From NCBI GenBank assembly GCA_035545855.1, contig DASZXK010000058.1, positions 69,673 to 133,672 of the forward strand: 64,000 nt of DNA, given 5' to 3'. Positions 1 to 7,279 of this stretch are shown in pieces (position 1 is the first letter of the stretch; every line of letters starts with the position of its first letter). The position numbers were made by a program, and so were the translations under genes. This DNA is from DASZVB01 sp035545855. Its GTDB lineage: Bacteria > Myxococcota_A > Polyangia > Polyangiales > Polyangiaceae. A model generated the notes under the pieces. That model saw nothing but the letters and a program-made list of their open reading frames with translations, was not told the origin of the DNA and made no database searches.

Positions 1-614
1 AGCACGACCTCGCCTCCGCTTCCGGCTTCGGGGGACGGTTCGTGTCGCTTCAGCCACGTCGGGAACGACTCGGACGCGATGGGCGGGAGCGGGAACTCGG
101 CGCTGATCCCCGTCGTCTTCTCGGCGACCTTCCTCACGAGACGGTTCGCGTTCACGAGGTTCGCCATCTGCGCGGACGGCCCCGCCGAAGCCTGCCCGAT
201 GAGATCGGGCTCACCGAGGATGCGGTCGACGAGCGGGATCCCTTCCCGGCGGGCACGCTGCGCCTTCTCTCGCGCCATGAGTCGCGGAAAATCCAGGAGC
301 TCGGCGGCCCCTTCGTCTTCCGTGTACGGGCACTTGATGTAGCAGAGCTTGCACTGGAAGCAGTGATCCGAGACGGCGCGGATCGTGTCCGGGCCGAGCG
401 TCTCCGCGCCCTCGGCGCGTCCGGATTCGATCTCCCGATCGACGGCGTCGAACAGGAGAGGAAACGAGCCGCAGTACGTCACGCACATGCGGCACTCGTG
501 GCAAACCTGGAACGTCCGGAGGATCTCGCGCTCGAGATCTCGCTCGTTCCAGTAGCGAGCGTTCTCGGGCGCCCACGCGGGGGGCTCGGCGGGCCGTCTC
601 GGAATGTGGCTCAT
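1..614 (-). CDS. Heterodisulfide reductase/GlpC-like iron-sulfur protein, partial (C-terminus outside window)
   Basis: About 204 N-terminal residues are visible; the gene runs off the left edge. Reading from the ATG, two ferredoxin-type clusters are seen: CHECRMCVTYC near residues 38-48, then CFQCKLCYIKCP near 85-96, each with CxxCxxCxxxC spacing. This is the N-terminal two-[4Fe-4S] module of GlpC/HdrD-like oxidoreductases, which normally continue into Cys-rich CCG domains; those would lie beyond the window. It sits about 120 bases downstream of rubrerythrin on the same strand. The pairing of rubrerythrin with a GlpC-like protein (often plus DUF3501) is a known proteobacterial arrangement, so a role as electron donor in peroxide detoxification is inferred. 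Substrate unknown. Confidence 0.8.
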   Translation of the reverse strand, partial: MSHIPRRPAEPPAWAPENARYWNERDLEREILRTFQVCHECRMCVTYCGSFPLLFDAVDREIESGRAEGAETLGPDTIRAVSDHCFQCKLCYIKCPYTEDEGAAELLDFPRLMAREKAQRARREGIPLVDRILGEPDLIGQASAGPSAQMANLVNANRLVRKVAEKTTGISAEFPLPPIASESFPTWLKRHEPSPEAGSGGEVV

Positions 615-734
615 GCGCTCTGATCCTCCCCGAAAGGCGAGGGCCCGGTCGCGTCGGACGTGTTTCGTCTCTCGCGTCCGGGCCCTGCTTCGAAAGCGGC
701 GGCGAGGCCTCGGAGGGCGCCTCGCCGCGGCGGC

Positions 735-1157
735 TCAGTCACCGAGCGTCTTCGCGGCCTTCTCGAATCGACCCGCGTGGGACTTCTCCGCCTTCGCGAG
801 CGTTTCGAACCATTCCGCGATCTCCGAGAAGCCCTCCTCCCGGGCGGTCTTCGCCATGCCGGGGTACATCGTCTCGTACTCGTGGGTCTCGCCGGCCTTC
901 GCCGCGACGAGGTTCTTCAGAGTCGGGCCGATGGGGAGGCCCGTCGCCGGGTCGCCCACCTGCTTCAGGAAATCGAGGTGGCCGTGCGCGTGGCCCGTCT
1001 CACCGTCCGCCGTGTCCTTGAAGAGACCCGCGACCTCCGGGTAGCCCTCCACGTCGGCGACCTTCGCGAAATACAGGTAGCGGCGATTCGCCTGGGACTC
1101 CCCGGCGAACGCGTCCTTCAGGTTCTGGTGCGTCTTCGTGCCGTCGAGCTTCGCCAT
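735..1157 (-). CDS. Rubrerythrin family protein (short, no rubredoxin domain)
   Basis: A 140-residue ferritin-like diiron protein. Carboxylate/histidine helix motifs are visible: AGESQAN near the N-terminus, GETGHAHGH in the middle and EKSHAGRF near the C-terminus. The C-terminal rubredoxin CxxC domain of classical rubrerythrin is absent, so this is the short form that must take electrons from a partner, plausibly the adjacent iron-sulfur protein. The ATG giving MAKLDGTKTH was chosen because GGAGAGGAAG lies just before it; a reading frame 15 codons longer exists but lacks such a site. Probable role: NAD(P)H- or ferredoxin-linked peroxide reduction in the cytoplasm. A convincing promoter lies about 50 bases upstream. 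Confidence 0.9.
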   Translation of the reverse strand: MAKLDGTKTHQNLKDAFAGESQANRRYLYFAKVADVEGYPEVAGLFKDTADGETGHAHGHLDFLKQVGDPATGLPIGPTLKNLVAAKAGETHEYETMYPGMAKTAREEGFSEIAEWFETLAKAEKSHAGRFEKAAKTLGD

Positions 1158-1212
1158 CTTCTTCCTCTCCGTCGAACCGGACGCTCCTTCCGGGGCATCC
1201 AAGGGGACCCGT

Positions 1213-1240
1213 ACGATAGAACGCCGCCCGGCGCGGTCAA
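1213..1240 (-). promoter_or_regulatory. Sigma70-type promoter of rubrerythrin
   Basis: On the minus strand TTGACC, a 16-base spacer and TATCGT match the -35/-10 consensus at 5/6 and 4/6 positions. Predicted start is about 49 bases before the ATG, leaving room for the visible Shine-Dalgarno. The -35 box contains the TGA stop codon of the upstream DUF72 gene, so the genes are separately transcribed although packed together. Confidence 0.5.
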
Positions 1241-2154
1241 CCGCCTTCCTTCGTCGAGGTGGCCTCCGCCAGCAGGACGGAGAGTCCCTTCGCGTCCAGG
1301 ACGGCGTAGTTTCGGACGCAGTTGTTGAAGATCGCGTGGACGCGGCGCGCTCGTCCCGAGAGGTTCTTCACGGCGGGCACCCACGCGGCGAGCTCCTCGG
1401 GCGAGTAGAGATAGTCGAATCGTTCCGCGACGCTCGCGCCGCGGTGCCAGCCCGCGACGTTGTGGCCGTGAAAGCGCACGACCGCGAGGTCGTCGTTCGT
1501 GACGAGCACGGTGGGCGGCACGCCTCCGCCGCGGACCGCGGGTTCGTCCACGACGACGTACGACGCGCCGAGGTCGCGAAGGAGCGCCGTCACCCGCGGG
1601 AGGCGGGCCGGTTCGAGCCAGCTCCCGTGTCGGAATTCGACGGCGATGGGGAGCCCGCGGAGGCTCTCCCGCACCTTCTCGAGGCGGCGAGCGTTGCCTC
1701 GCGTGGACGAGAACCAGGGCGGGAACTGGACGAACACCGCCCCGAGCCGTCCTGCTTCGACGAGCGGCGCGACGAAGTCGCGGAACGCGTCGACGAGGAG
1801 CCCTCCGACCTCCGGCGGTAGTCGATCGGGACGAATCCGCGCCCCTTCGGACTCCGGGATGCGGGCCCTGAGCTCCCGGGACAGTCGCGTCACGTCGATC
1901 GGATGACCGGTGAACACCGGGTGAGCCTTCACGTCGAAGACGAACTCGCTCGGCGTGGAAGCGACCCAGCCCCGCGCCACCTCCGGCGACGGGATCGTAT
2001 AGTACGTCGCGTCGACCTCCACGACCGGGAAGTGCTTCGCGTAGAACGCGAGCCGCTCCTTCCCGGTCTTCAGGCCGCGTGGGTAGAAGAGGCCCGCCTC
2101 GAGGAGGCTCCGGTCCGTCCAGCCTGCGGTGCCGTGGAGGACGTTCGCCGTCAC
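1237..2154 (-). CDS. DUF72 (YecE-like) family protein
   Basis: A 305-residue cytoplasmic TIM-barrel protein of the DUF72 family. Recognisable features are the N-terminal HGTAGWTD, the FYPRGL segment, FPVVEVDATYYTIPS, the central VFVQFPPWF and VEFRHGSW blocks, and VVDEPA followed by VVRFHGHN. Family function is not established. The GTG giving MTANVLHG was chosen because GGGAG lies about 6 bases upstream; a second GTG at 2223 would overlap the stop of the preceding phosphotransferase gene by four bases and is the alternative. It is probably co-transcribed with that gene. Confidence 0.85.
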   Translation of the reverse strand: MTANVLHGTAGWTDRSLLEAGLFYPRGLKTGKERLAFYAKHFPVVEVDATYYTIPSPEVARGWVASTPSEFVFDVKAHPVFTGHPIDVTRLSRELRARIPESEGARIRPDRLPPEVGGLLVDAFRDFVAPLVEAGRLGAVFVQFPPWFSSTRGNARRLEKVRESLRGLPIAVEFRHGSWLEPARLPRVTALLRDLGASYVVVDEPAVRGGGVPPTVLVTNDDLAVVRFHGHNVAGWHRGASVAERFDYLYSPEELAAWVPAVKNLSGRARRVHAIFNNCVRNYAVLDAKGLSVLLAEATSTKEGG

Positions 2155-2219
2155 CGCCGGCTCCCTGGCGCGGGAGGCGAGCTCCGCGGCGCGAGCGGCG
2201 ACGTCCCCCCCGGGTTCCG

Positions 2220-3290
2220 TCACACGTGCCCGAGCTCGATGTGCAGCGCCGCCTTCCGTGCGAGCGCCTGCACGCCCATGATCATGATGGCGAAGCGCTC
2301 GTCCTTCGTCAGGCCCTGCTTGTACCGATAGTAGATCTGCTGGAGCACGACGGCCGTCTTGAACATGCCGAACACGTAGTAGAACGTGGGGTTCGGCACC
2401 GCCCGCCCGGTCACCTTCTCGTACTCGGCAACGAGCTCCCGTCGCGTGAGGGACCCGGGCTGGATCGTCGGACCCCAGCGCATCACCTGCATCGCGTCGT
2501 CGTCGCCGGGCTCGGTCCAGTATCCGAGGAAGGTGCCGAGATCCATGCACGGGTCCCCGAGCGTCGACATTTCCCAGTCGAGGACGCCGATGATCTTCGT
2601 CAGGTCCGCGGGATCGAGGACGACGTTGTCGAACTTGTAGTCGTTGTGGATGAGCGCGGCGCCGCTCGCCTTCGGAAGGTTCTCGGCGAGCCATTTCGCG
2701 ACCGCGGGGACGTCCGGGAGGTCGTCCGTCTGCGAGCCCTCGTAGCGCTTCGTCCAGCCGGAGACCTGCCGCTCGACGTAGCCCTCCGGCTTGCCGAGAT
2801 CCCCGAGCCCGGCCTTCTCGTAGTCCACGGCATGGATGCGCGCGAGGTTCGCGATCATGGAGCGGTGGAGGCGGGAGAGCGTGTCCGCGTCGAACTCGAA
2901 CCCCGGGGGTAGCTGCTTCCGGAGGATCACGCCCTTCAGCCGGCGCATGACGTAGAAGTTCGCGCCCAGGACCGCCGGGTCCTCGGAGAACACGACGGGT
3001 TCCGGCGCGAGCGGGTAGACGGCGTGGAGCTTCGAGAGGATCCGATACTCGCGCCCCATGTCGTGGGCGCTCTTCACCTTGCTCCCGAAGGGGGGCCTCC
3101 GGAGGACGTACTCGTGCTCCCCGGCCTTGATGAAGTAGGTGAGGTTCGAGTGCCCGCTCGGGAACTGCTGAACCGTGATGTCGGCGTCGCCGATCTCCTT
3201 CACGTGTTCGCGAAGGAACGGAACGAGGGTTCCGAGAGACAGCTCCTCGCCGGGGCGGACGTCGCGTGGGCGATCGATGAGGTCGTCCAT
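2220..3290 (-). CDS. Phosphotransferase family protein (APH/choline kinase fold, ACAD10/11-like)
   Basis: A 356-residue kinase-like protein of the aminoglycoside phosphotransferase superfamily. The Brenner motif HNDYKFDN (H215, D217, N222) and the metal-binding DWE at D238 are intact; the P-loop-like FPSGHSNLTY and VLRRPP segment near residues 43-67 bind ATP in this family. The sequence is closest in style to the bacterial homologues of the kinase domain of acyl-CoA dehydrogenases ACAD10/ACAD11, which phosphorylate 4-hydroxyacyl-CoAs, rather than to antibiotic-resistance kinases. The substrate here is not shown. There is no Shine-Dalgarno; a TATAGT box ends 9 bases before the ATG, suggesting a leaderless transcript. 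Confidence 0.85.
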   Translation of the reverse strand: MDDLIDRPRDVRPGEELSLGTLVPFLREHVKEIGDADITVQQFPSGHSNLTYFIKAGEHEYVLRRPPFGSKVKSAHDMGREYRILSKLHAVYPLAPEPVVFSEDPAVLGANFYVMRRLKGVILRKQLPPGFEFDADTLSRLHRSMIANLARIHAVDYEKAGLGDLGKPEGYVERQVSGWTKRYEGSQTDDLPDVPAVAKWLAENLPKASGAALIHNDYKFDNVVLDPADLTKIIGVLDWEMSTLGDPCMDLGTFLGYWTEPGDDDAMQVMRWGPTIQPGSLTRRELVAEYEKVTGRAVPNPTFYYVFGMFKTAVVLQQIYYRYKQGLTKDERFAIMIMGVQALARKAALHIELGHV

Positions 3291-3299
3291 GGGCCGCGC

Positions 3300-3328
3300 A
3301 CTATACCGAGCGGGCCGCCCTCGGGCAG
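3300..3328 (-). promoter_or_regulatory. Putative promoter of the phosphotransferase gene (very close to start codon)
   Basis: TATAGT (5/6 to the -10 consensus) ends 9 bases before the ATG on the minus strand. The -35 position, CTGCCC at 17 bases, is weak. Transcription would start 2-3 bases before the ATG. Confidence 0.35.
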
Positions 3329-3338
3329 CCGTGAGCGC

Positions 3339-3950
3339 TCAGGGCGTCGGATCCGGCTGAATCGCGGCGTCCGTATCCGGAGGGGGTGGGCCGCCGCCTG
3401 CGCCACTGCTGCCGGCCGCGCCGCCGCCGCTTGCGCCGCCGGCGCTCGCCGTTCCGCCACTGCCGGTCGTCCCGCCGCTCGAGGCGCCGCCGGTCCCCGA
3501 AACGCCACCGGAGCTCGTGAAGCCTCCGCTGCTGAACGATCCACCGCTACTGAACGAGCCGCCGCTTCCGCTGCGGCCGCCGCTGCCCGTGCCGCCGTCG
3601 CGCGGCGTCGCCGTGCAGCCCATGCCGAAATCGACGCCGCACGCGCCGCTCGTCGTGCAGCAGGGGCTGCCCGCACCTGCCGGGCAGAACGCGGGCTTGC
3701 AGCCACCCGGGCCGCCGCCCTGGCTCGTCGTGCTACCGGTGCCGGAACCACCGACGTTCTGCGCGTTGCCCGTCCCGTTCTGGGGATTGCCGCCGCTGCC
3801 GCCGTTCTGGAAGCCCCCCGTCGAGGACTGCGGCGAGACCGAAGCGTCCCCGAACGGGATCTCGTTGTCGGACGTGGCGCACGCCTGGAGCGCGCCGCCG
3901 AGCGCGATGAAGGTGACGGTCACCGCGGCGATTTGGGAAAGCTTGGGCAC
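3339..3950 (-). CDS. Gly/Ser-rich low-complexity lipoprotein
   Basis: A 203-residue predicted outer-membrane lipoprotein: N-terminal hydrophobic segment then lipobox LQAC (Cys about residue 24). A short Cys-containing segment (PAFCPAGAGSPCC and CGVDFGMGC) is embedded in long Gly/Ser/Thr-rich spacers with local repeats such as SFSSGG. The C-terminus is Pro/Asp-rich. The start is GTG with GAGG about 8 bases upstream. No enzymatic domain is recognised; Gly/Ser-rich lipoproteins of this style are common in Polyangia. Function unknown. Confidence 0.7.
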   Translation of the reverse strand: MPKLSQIAAVTVTFIALGGALQACATSDNEIPFGDASVSPQSSTGGFQNGGSGGNPQNGTGNAQNVGGSGTGSTTSQGGGPGGCKPAFCPAGAGSPCCTTSGACGVDFGMGCTATPRDGGTGSGGRSGSGGSFSSGGSFSSGGFTSSGGVSGTGGASSGGTTGSGGTASAGGASGGGAAGSSGAGGGPPPPDTDAAIQPDPTP

Positions 3951-4169
3951 TGAAGGACCTCGGACGGAGTGGGATTCGCGGAAGCCACGGTGAGTCCGCG
4001 TCGGGTGTGTCGCATGACCGTGTTCCGTGGCTGAAGGAGCGCCGCCGCACCTCGCCCTCGAGCGAGCCGTATCGAAATTCTATCGCAGGCTCGCACCGCC
4101 CGCCACCGGACCGTGCGCGACACGCCGAAACGGATCCGTCGAGACGGAAATCCGGTCTGGGCGTTCCGG

Positions 4170-4691
4170 TCAGGGCGTGTCGACGGCCCGCTCGAGCTCG
4201 GCCGGGGATGGCGCGCCCTCCCGTCGGACCCGCTCCGTTCCGTCTGGACCGAGGACCACCAGGGTCGGCACTCCGGTGATGGTCCCGAACGGCCCGCGCT
4301 GCTCGAGCGTCGCGGCGTCGGCGAGCGTCACGGTGAACCCGAGCTCGAGCGCCTCGGCGAACGTCTCCACGAGCGGCGCGTTCTTCGGCGGCTCGAGCAC
4401 GACGCCGAGCGCGTTGATCCGCGGCTTGTGACGCCGGACGAGGTCCGACAGCTCGCGCACGAGGACCTGCGACGGTAAATCGTACGTCGTGATGAACGCG
4501 ACGACCGTCACGCGACCCCGCGTCGTCTCGGACGAGACGTGAGTGCCGTCGAGCGCGGCGAAATCGAAGAAGACGGGCGGACTCGCCGGGCGCGACGCGC
4601 CGCGCGACGCCCCTCCCCCGCCGCCGCACGCGACCAGCCCGAGGACGCCGGTGACCCCGAGGGCGAGCGGGAGGACCGCGCTGGCCTTCAT
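4170..4691 (-). CDS. Thioredoxin-like (TlpA/SCO-type) lipoprotein lacking the CxxC motif
   Basis: A 173-residue predicted lipoprotein with signal peptide and lipobox LVAC (Cys22), then a thioredoxin-fold domain: VTVVAFITTY at beta-1, GVPTLVVLGPDG at the cis-Pro strand (GVPT). In TlpA-like proteins the first strand is followed by CxxC; here the aligned residues read DLPS (about 71-74), so both redox cysteines are replaced. The fold is clear but thiol-disulfide exchange is unlikely; a structural, copper-independent or binding role is inferred. It starts 10 bases after the upstream unknown gene and is surely in the same transcript. Confidence 0.75.
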   Translation of the reverse strand: MKASAVLPLALGVTGVLGLVACGGGGGASRGASRPASPPVFFDFAALDGTHVSSETTRGRVTVVAFITTYDLPSQVLVRELSDLVRRHKPRINALGVVLEPPKNAPLVETFAEALELGFTVTLADAATLEQRGPFGTITGVPTLVVLGPDGTERVRREGAPSPAELERAVDTP

Positions 4692-4701
4692 CCGTCCTCG
4701 G

Positions 4702-5403
4702 TCAACCCGGTATGGCGAACCGGGATGGGGCCGCGCCGCCGCCCGGCCCGAAGAGATCCGCGAAGAGCCCGAGCGCCTCGGGGAGCGGAAGCCCCTTCCT
4801 CGCGTGCGCGACGACCGTGATGGCCAGGTCGTCGACCGCGGCCCGGAGCTCGCCCGCTTCCAGGACGGCTCCGGCGAGCGAGTCCCCGGCGCGCGGGGCG
4901 CGCGATCGCTCGACGATGGGATCGTGCTTCACCCATTCGAACGTGTCTCCGGGGCGGTGCGAGCAAGCGAGGACCTGGACGAAGTCGAGGTACAGCGGCG
5001 CGACGATCGCGACGACTCGCGCGTCCCGTCCCGGACGGCTCGCGAGCGCGTACGCCGGCCCTCGTGGCGTGGCATCCGCCTGAACGGTGCCGATGGCCGC
5101 GAGGATCTTCGCGCGCCGCTTCGAGTCCGTCTCCGCGGCGAGGAGCGGCGCGTAGAGCGCGATGCGCGGCACGGTGATGCTCGCGACGTCCTGTTCGAGC
5201 GAGGCCATCCAGACGTCCCGGCCCGGGCCGTCCAGCTCTCGGTACGCCATGGCCGCGGCGAGCGCCGCCTCCGCGTCCGTCGCGAGGCGGTTCAGGAACG
5301 CGCACCACACGGCGACGGAGCGAGGGTCGGCGCCCGCTCCCGCCGCCCTCGGCAGCGGCGTCTCGTCGGGACGCGGGCTGCCGGCGCCTTCGACCTTCCG
5401 CAT
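4702..5403 (-). CDS. Conserved-looking hypothetical protein, Ala-rich, cytoplasmic
   Basis: A 233-residue protein with no signal peptide or membrane segment and no domain I can name. It is Ala/Arg/Leu-rich and mostly helical in appearance, with the segments AVWCAFLNRLATDAEAAL and VVAIVAPLYLDFVQVLAC. The start giving MRKVEGAG is preferred to an ATG 13 codons earlier because a promoter-like box lies immediately upstream and would exclude the longer form. It is followed after 10 bases by the thioredoxin-like lipoprotein, so the two form a bicistron. Confidence 0.55.
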   Translation of the reverse strand: MRKVEGAGSPRPDETPLPRAAGAGADPRSVAVWCAFLNRLATDAEAALAAAMAYRELDGPGRDVWMASLEQDVASITVPRIALYAPLLAAETDSKRRAKILAAIGTVQADATPRGPAYALASRPGRDARVVAIVAPLYLDFVQVLACSHRPGDTFEWVKHDPIVERSRAPRAGDSLAGAVLEAGELRAAVDDLAITVVAHARKGLPLPEALGLFADLFGPGGGAAPSRFAIPG

Positions 5404-5412
5404 GGGAGGCGC

Positions 5413-5442
5413 ACGGTAGAGCACGCCCCGCTTCGGGCGCAA
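5413..5442 (-). promoter_or_regulatory. Putative promoter of the unknown protein/thioredoxin-like lipoprotein pair
   Basis: TTGCGC, 18 bases, TACCGT on the minus strand; the -10 box ends 9 bases before the ATG. Matches are modest (3/6 each); the spacing to the start codon repeats what is seen at the phosphotransferase and radical SAM genes. Confidence 0.3.
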
Positions 5443-5520
5443 CTCGCGACGTTCGGGTTTTCGTGACGGGGCGCCGCACCCGGGTGGGTCATCCGCGCTG
5501 TGGACAAACCCGGGGAACGG

Positions 5521-5820
5521 TCACGCCGGATCCGCGTCGCCCGGATCGCCGCTCACGCAGAACGCGAGTTCGCGCCTGAGGTCCTCGACGGTTTCGCGAA
5601 GTTCGCGCGCTCGCGAGCGAGGCCCCGCGATGACGATGTCTCCGCCGTCCGTGATGCGTCTGCCGAACGCGGACGCGCGAGGCTCGGCGAACACGGCGCC
5701 GAGCCCCTCGCTCGCCTCGAGAATGCTCTTGACGAAGACCACGTCGGGTTCTCGAACTCGCAGCCGATGGACCACCAGGTCCTCGGAGAGGAAGGGATCC
5801 AGCCACGCTTTGCCGTCCAC
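5521..5820 (-). CDS. DUF4911 family small protein
   Basis: A 99-residue protein resembling DUF4911: a strand reading VVHRLRVREPDVVFVKSILEA, then EGLGAVF, then a second strand GGDIVIAGP and a C-terminal helix RELRETVEDLRREL. Function of the family is unknown; it is a small one-domain protein. Two GTG codons are possible starts, 5820 and 5844, neither with a good Shine-Dalgarno; 5820 is used because 5844 would abut the start of the divergent gene with no space. It is divergent from the acidic putative propeller gene. Confidence 0.6.
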   Translation of the reverse strand: MDGKAWLDPFLSEDLVVHRLRVREPDVVFVKSILEASEGLGAVFAEPRASAFGRRITDGGDIVIAGPRSRARELRETVEDLRRELAFCVSGDPGDADPA

Positions 5821-5838
5821 GTGCGCCGGAGCTATAGC
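5810..5838 (+). promoter_or_regulatory. Sigma70-type promoter of the acidic propeller gene, positioned for a leaderless transcript
   Basis: TTGCCG, a 17-base spacer and TATAGC (4/6 and 4/6 to consensus). The -10 box ends 6 bases before the GTG at 5845, so transcription should begin at or next to the start codon. The -35 box lies inside the 5' end of the divergent DUF4911 gene. Confidence 0.45.
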
Positions 5839-5844
5839 ACGCAC

Positions 5845-7272
5845 GTGCCCGATCAGGAGGAGCCCTCGCCCCCCGACACCGACGCCCTCGAGCGCGATCT
5901 CGACGGCGACGCGGATCAGCGTGATCACACGCTCGAAGAAGAGGAACTGCCGGCGATCGCTCTCGAGCCCGAGGGAGATCTCGACGACGCGACGGCCACC
6001 GAGCTCGACCCGGGAATCGACATCCCCGACCTCGACGAGGCTGCCGACGAGGACGACCCCTCCCTCGAAGCGTACTCGGAGATCGACGAGACGACTCACG
6101 AAGACGACGGCGACGCGGAAGACGACTCGGGCCCCGTCGGGGACGACGCCTCGGTGGACATCGAGGAACAGGAGCCCCTGGGCGAGGACGACGGCGAGGG
6201 CGCGACGGAGGAGCTCGAGTCGCTCGTGAGCGGGGAGCTGCCGATCCTCGGCGCGGACCCGGACGGCGAGCGCGAGATCGGTGACCATGAGCCGCTCCTT
6301 CGGCTCCCGGAAGAGGAGGAAGGCATTCCCCCCCGGGCCGAGTTCGGCTGGCAGGAGGTCGCGCCCCCCCCGCTCCTTTCCCCGCGGAACACCGTCCACG
6401 CGCTCCACGGGACCCGCGTGGCGTGCGGTGGCGCGAACATCGTCGTCCTGGACGACGCCGGTGCGGAGCGAACCATCGACGCCCGAGTCCCCGGGACCGT
6501 CACGAGCTTCTGCGAAACGGCGGACGGTACGCTGGTGTTCACGACCAGCGCGGGCCGCCTCGCGCGTTTCGTCCCCGAGCGCGCCGAGGTCTCGGCCCTG
6601 AGCCCGCTGGCAGAGGACCTCGCCCAGGACCGCACGCTCACCCTCGGCGGTCCGACCCCGAGCGCGCGGCCCGCGGTGCTCCTCCTCGTCGAGCCGGATG
6701 GACTGTTGCTGGAGAGCACCGATCAGGGCACGACGTGGCGGCGGGTGGATCTCGGCGGCAAGGTGCTCGCGCTGTCGCGAGGGACCCCGCCCGTGTGCCT
6801 CGTCGCGCAAGGGAGCCGAACGAAATGGTTTCATTCGGAGCCGACCGGCGGCTTCACCCCCTCGCCCGCTCCCTACCCCACGGACGGCGAGAGTCCGGTG
6901 GTCGTCACCGAAGGAGACGTCGTCGTCGTCCTCGAGCGGGGGCGAGGCGTCTCCGTGTCCGCGACGCGAGCCGCCTCGTTCGAGCGAGTGAAAGCGTCGT
7001 CTCGCGTCACCGCGATCGCCGCCGGCCGCCTCGGGAGCCGCCCCTCGGCGTTCGCCGCGACGTTCGAGCCGGCGAGCGGGCGCACGCTGATCCTGTGGAT
7101 CGACGCGACGTCCGGCGACGCTTTCGTGGTCGCATCGCTCGAGCCGAACGGGGACGACGACGCCGACGACCAGCTCCGGGTGGACGCCCTGGCGTGGGAA
7201 CCTCAGACGGAAACGCTCTGGGCGAGCGGAGCGTTCGGCGTACGGCGCTTTCGCCGGCCGCCGAGCGCCTGA
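5845..7272 (+). CDS. Acidic-N-terminus protein with beta-propeller-like C-terminal domain
   Basis: A 475-residue protein. Residues 1 to about 165 are strikingly Asp/Glu-rich with almost no hydrophobic core (clusters such as LEEEELPAIALEPEGDLDD), so they are probably disordered. The rest has repeated beta-strand pairs typical of a propeller: HALHGTRVACGGANIVVLDD, GTLVFTTSAGRLARF, DGLLLESTDQGTTWRRVDL (sialidase Asp-box style SxDxGxTW), and VDALAWEPQTETLWASGAFG at the end. No signal peptide is seen at the GTG start. Upstream in-frame starts overlap the DUF4911 gene antisense and are rejected. Tail-to-tail with the TPR gene, 7 bases apart. Function unknown. Confidence 0.65.
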   Translation: MPDQEEPSPPDTDALERDLDGDADQRDHTLEEEELPAIALEPEGDLDDATATELDPGIDIPDLDEAADEDDPSLEAYSEIDETTHEDDGDAEDDSGPVGDDASVDIEEQEPLGEDDGEGATEELESLVSGELPILGADPDGEREIGDHEPLLRLPEEEEGIPPRAEFGWQEVAPPPLLSPRNTVHALHGTRVACGGANIVVLDDAGAERTIDARVPGTVTSFCETADGTLVFTTSAGRLARFVPERAEVSALSPLAEDLAQDRTLTLGGPTPSARPAVLLLVEPDGLLLESTDQGTTWRRVDLGGKVLALSRGTPPVCLVAQGSRTKWFHSEPTGGFTPSPAPYPTDGESPVVVTEGDVVVVLERGRGVSVSATRAASFERVKASSRVTAIAAGRLGSRPSAFAATFEPASGRTLILWIDATSGDAFVVASLEPNGDDDADDQLRVDALAWEPQTETLWASGAFGVRRFRRPPSA

Positions 7273-7279
7273 TCGCCGC

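Noticed and set aside
604..1328. Plus-strand frames opposite rubrerythrin
   Set aside because: They overlap an iron-sulfur protein and rubrerythrin with clear motifs; no motif or ribosome site on the plus strand.
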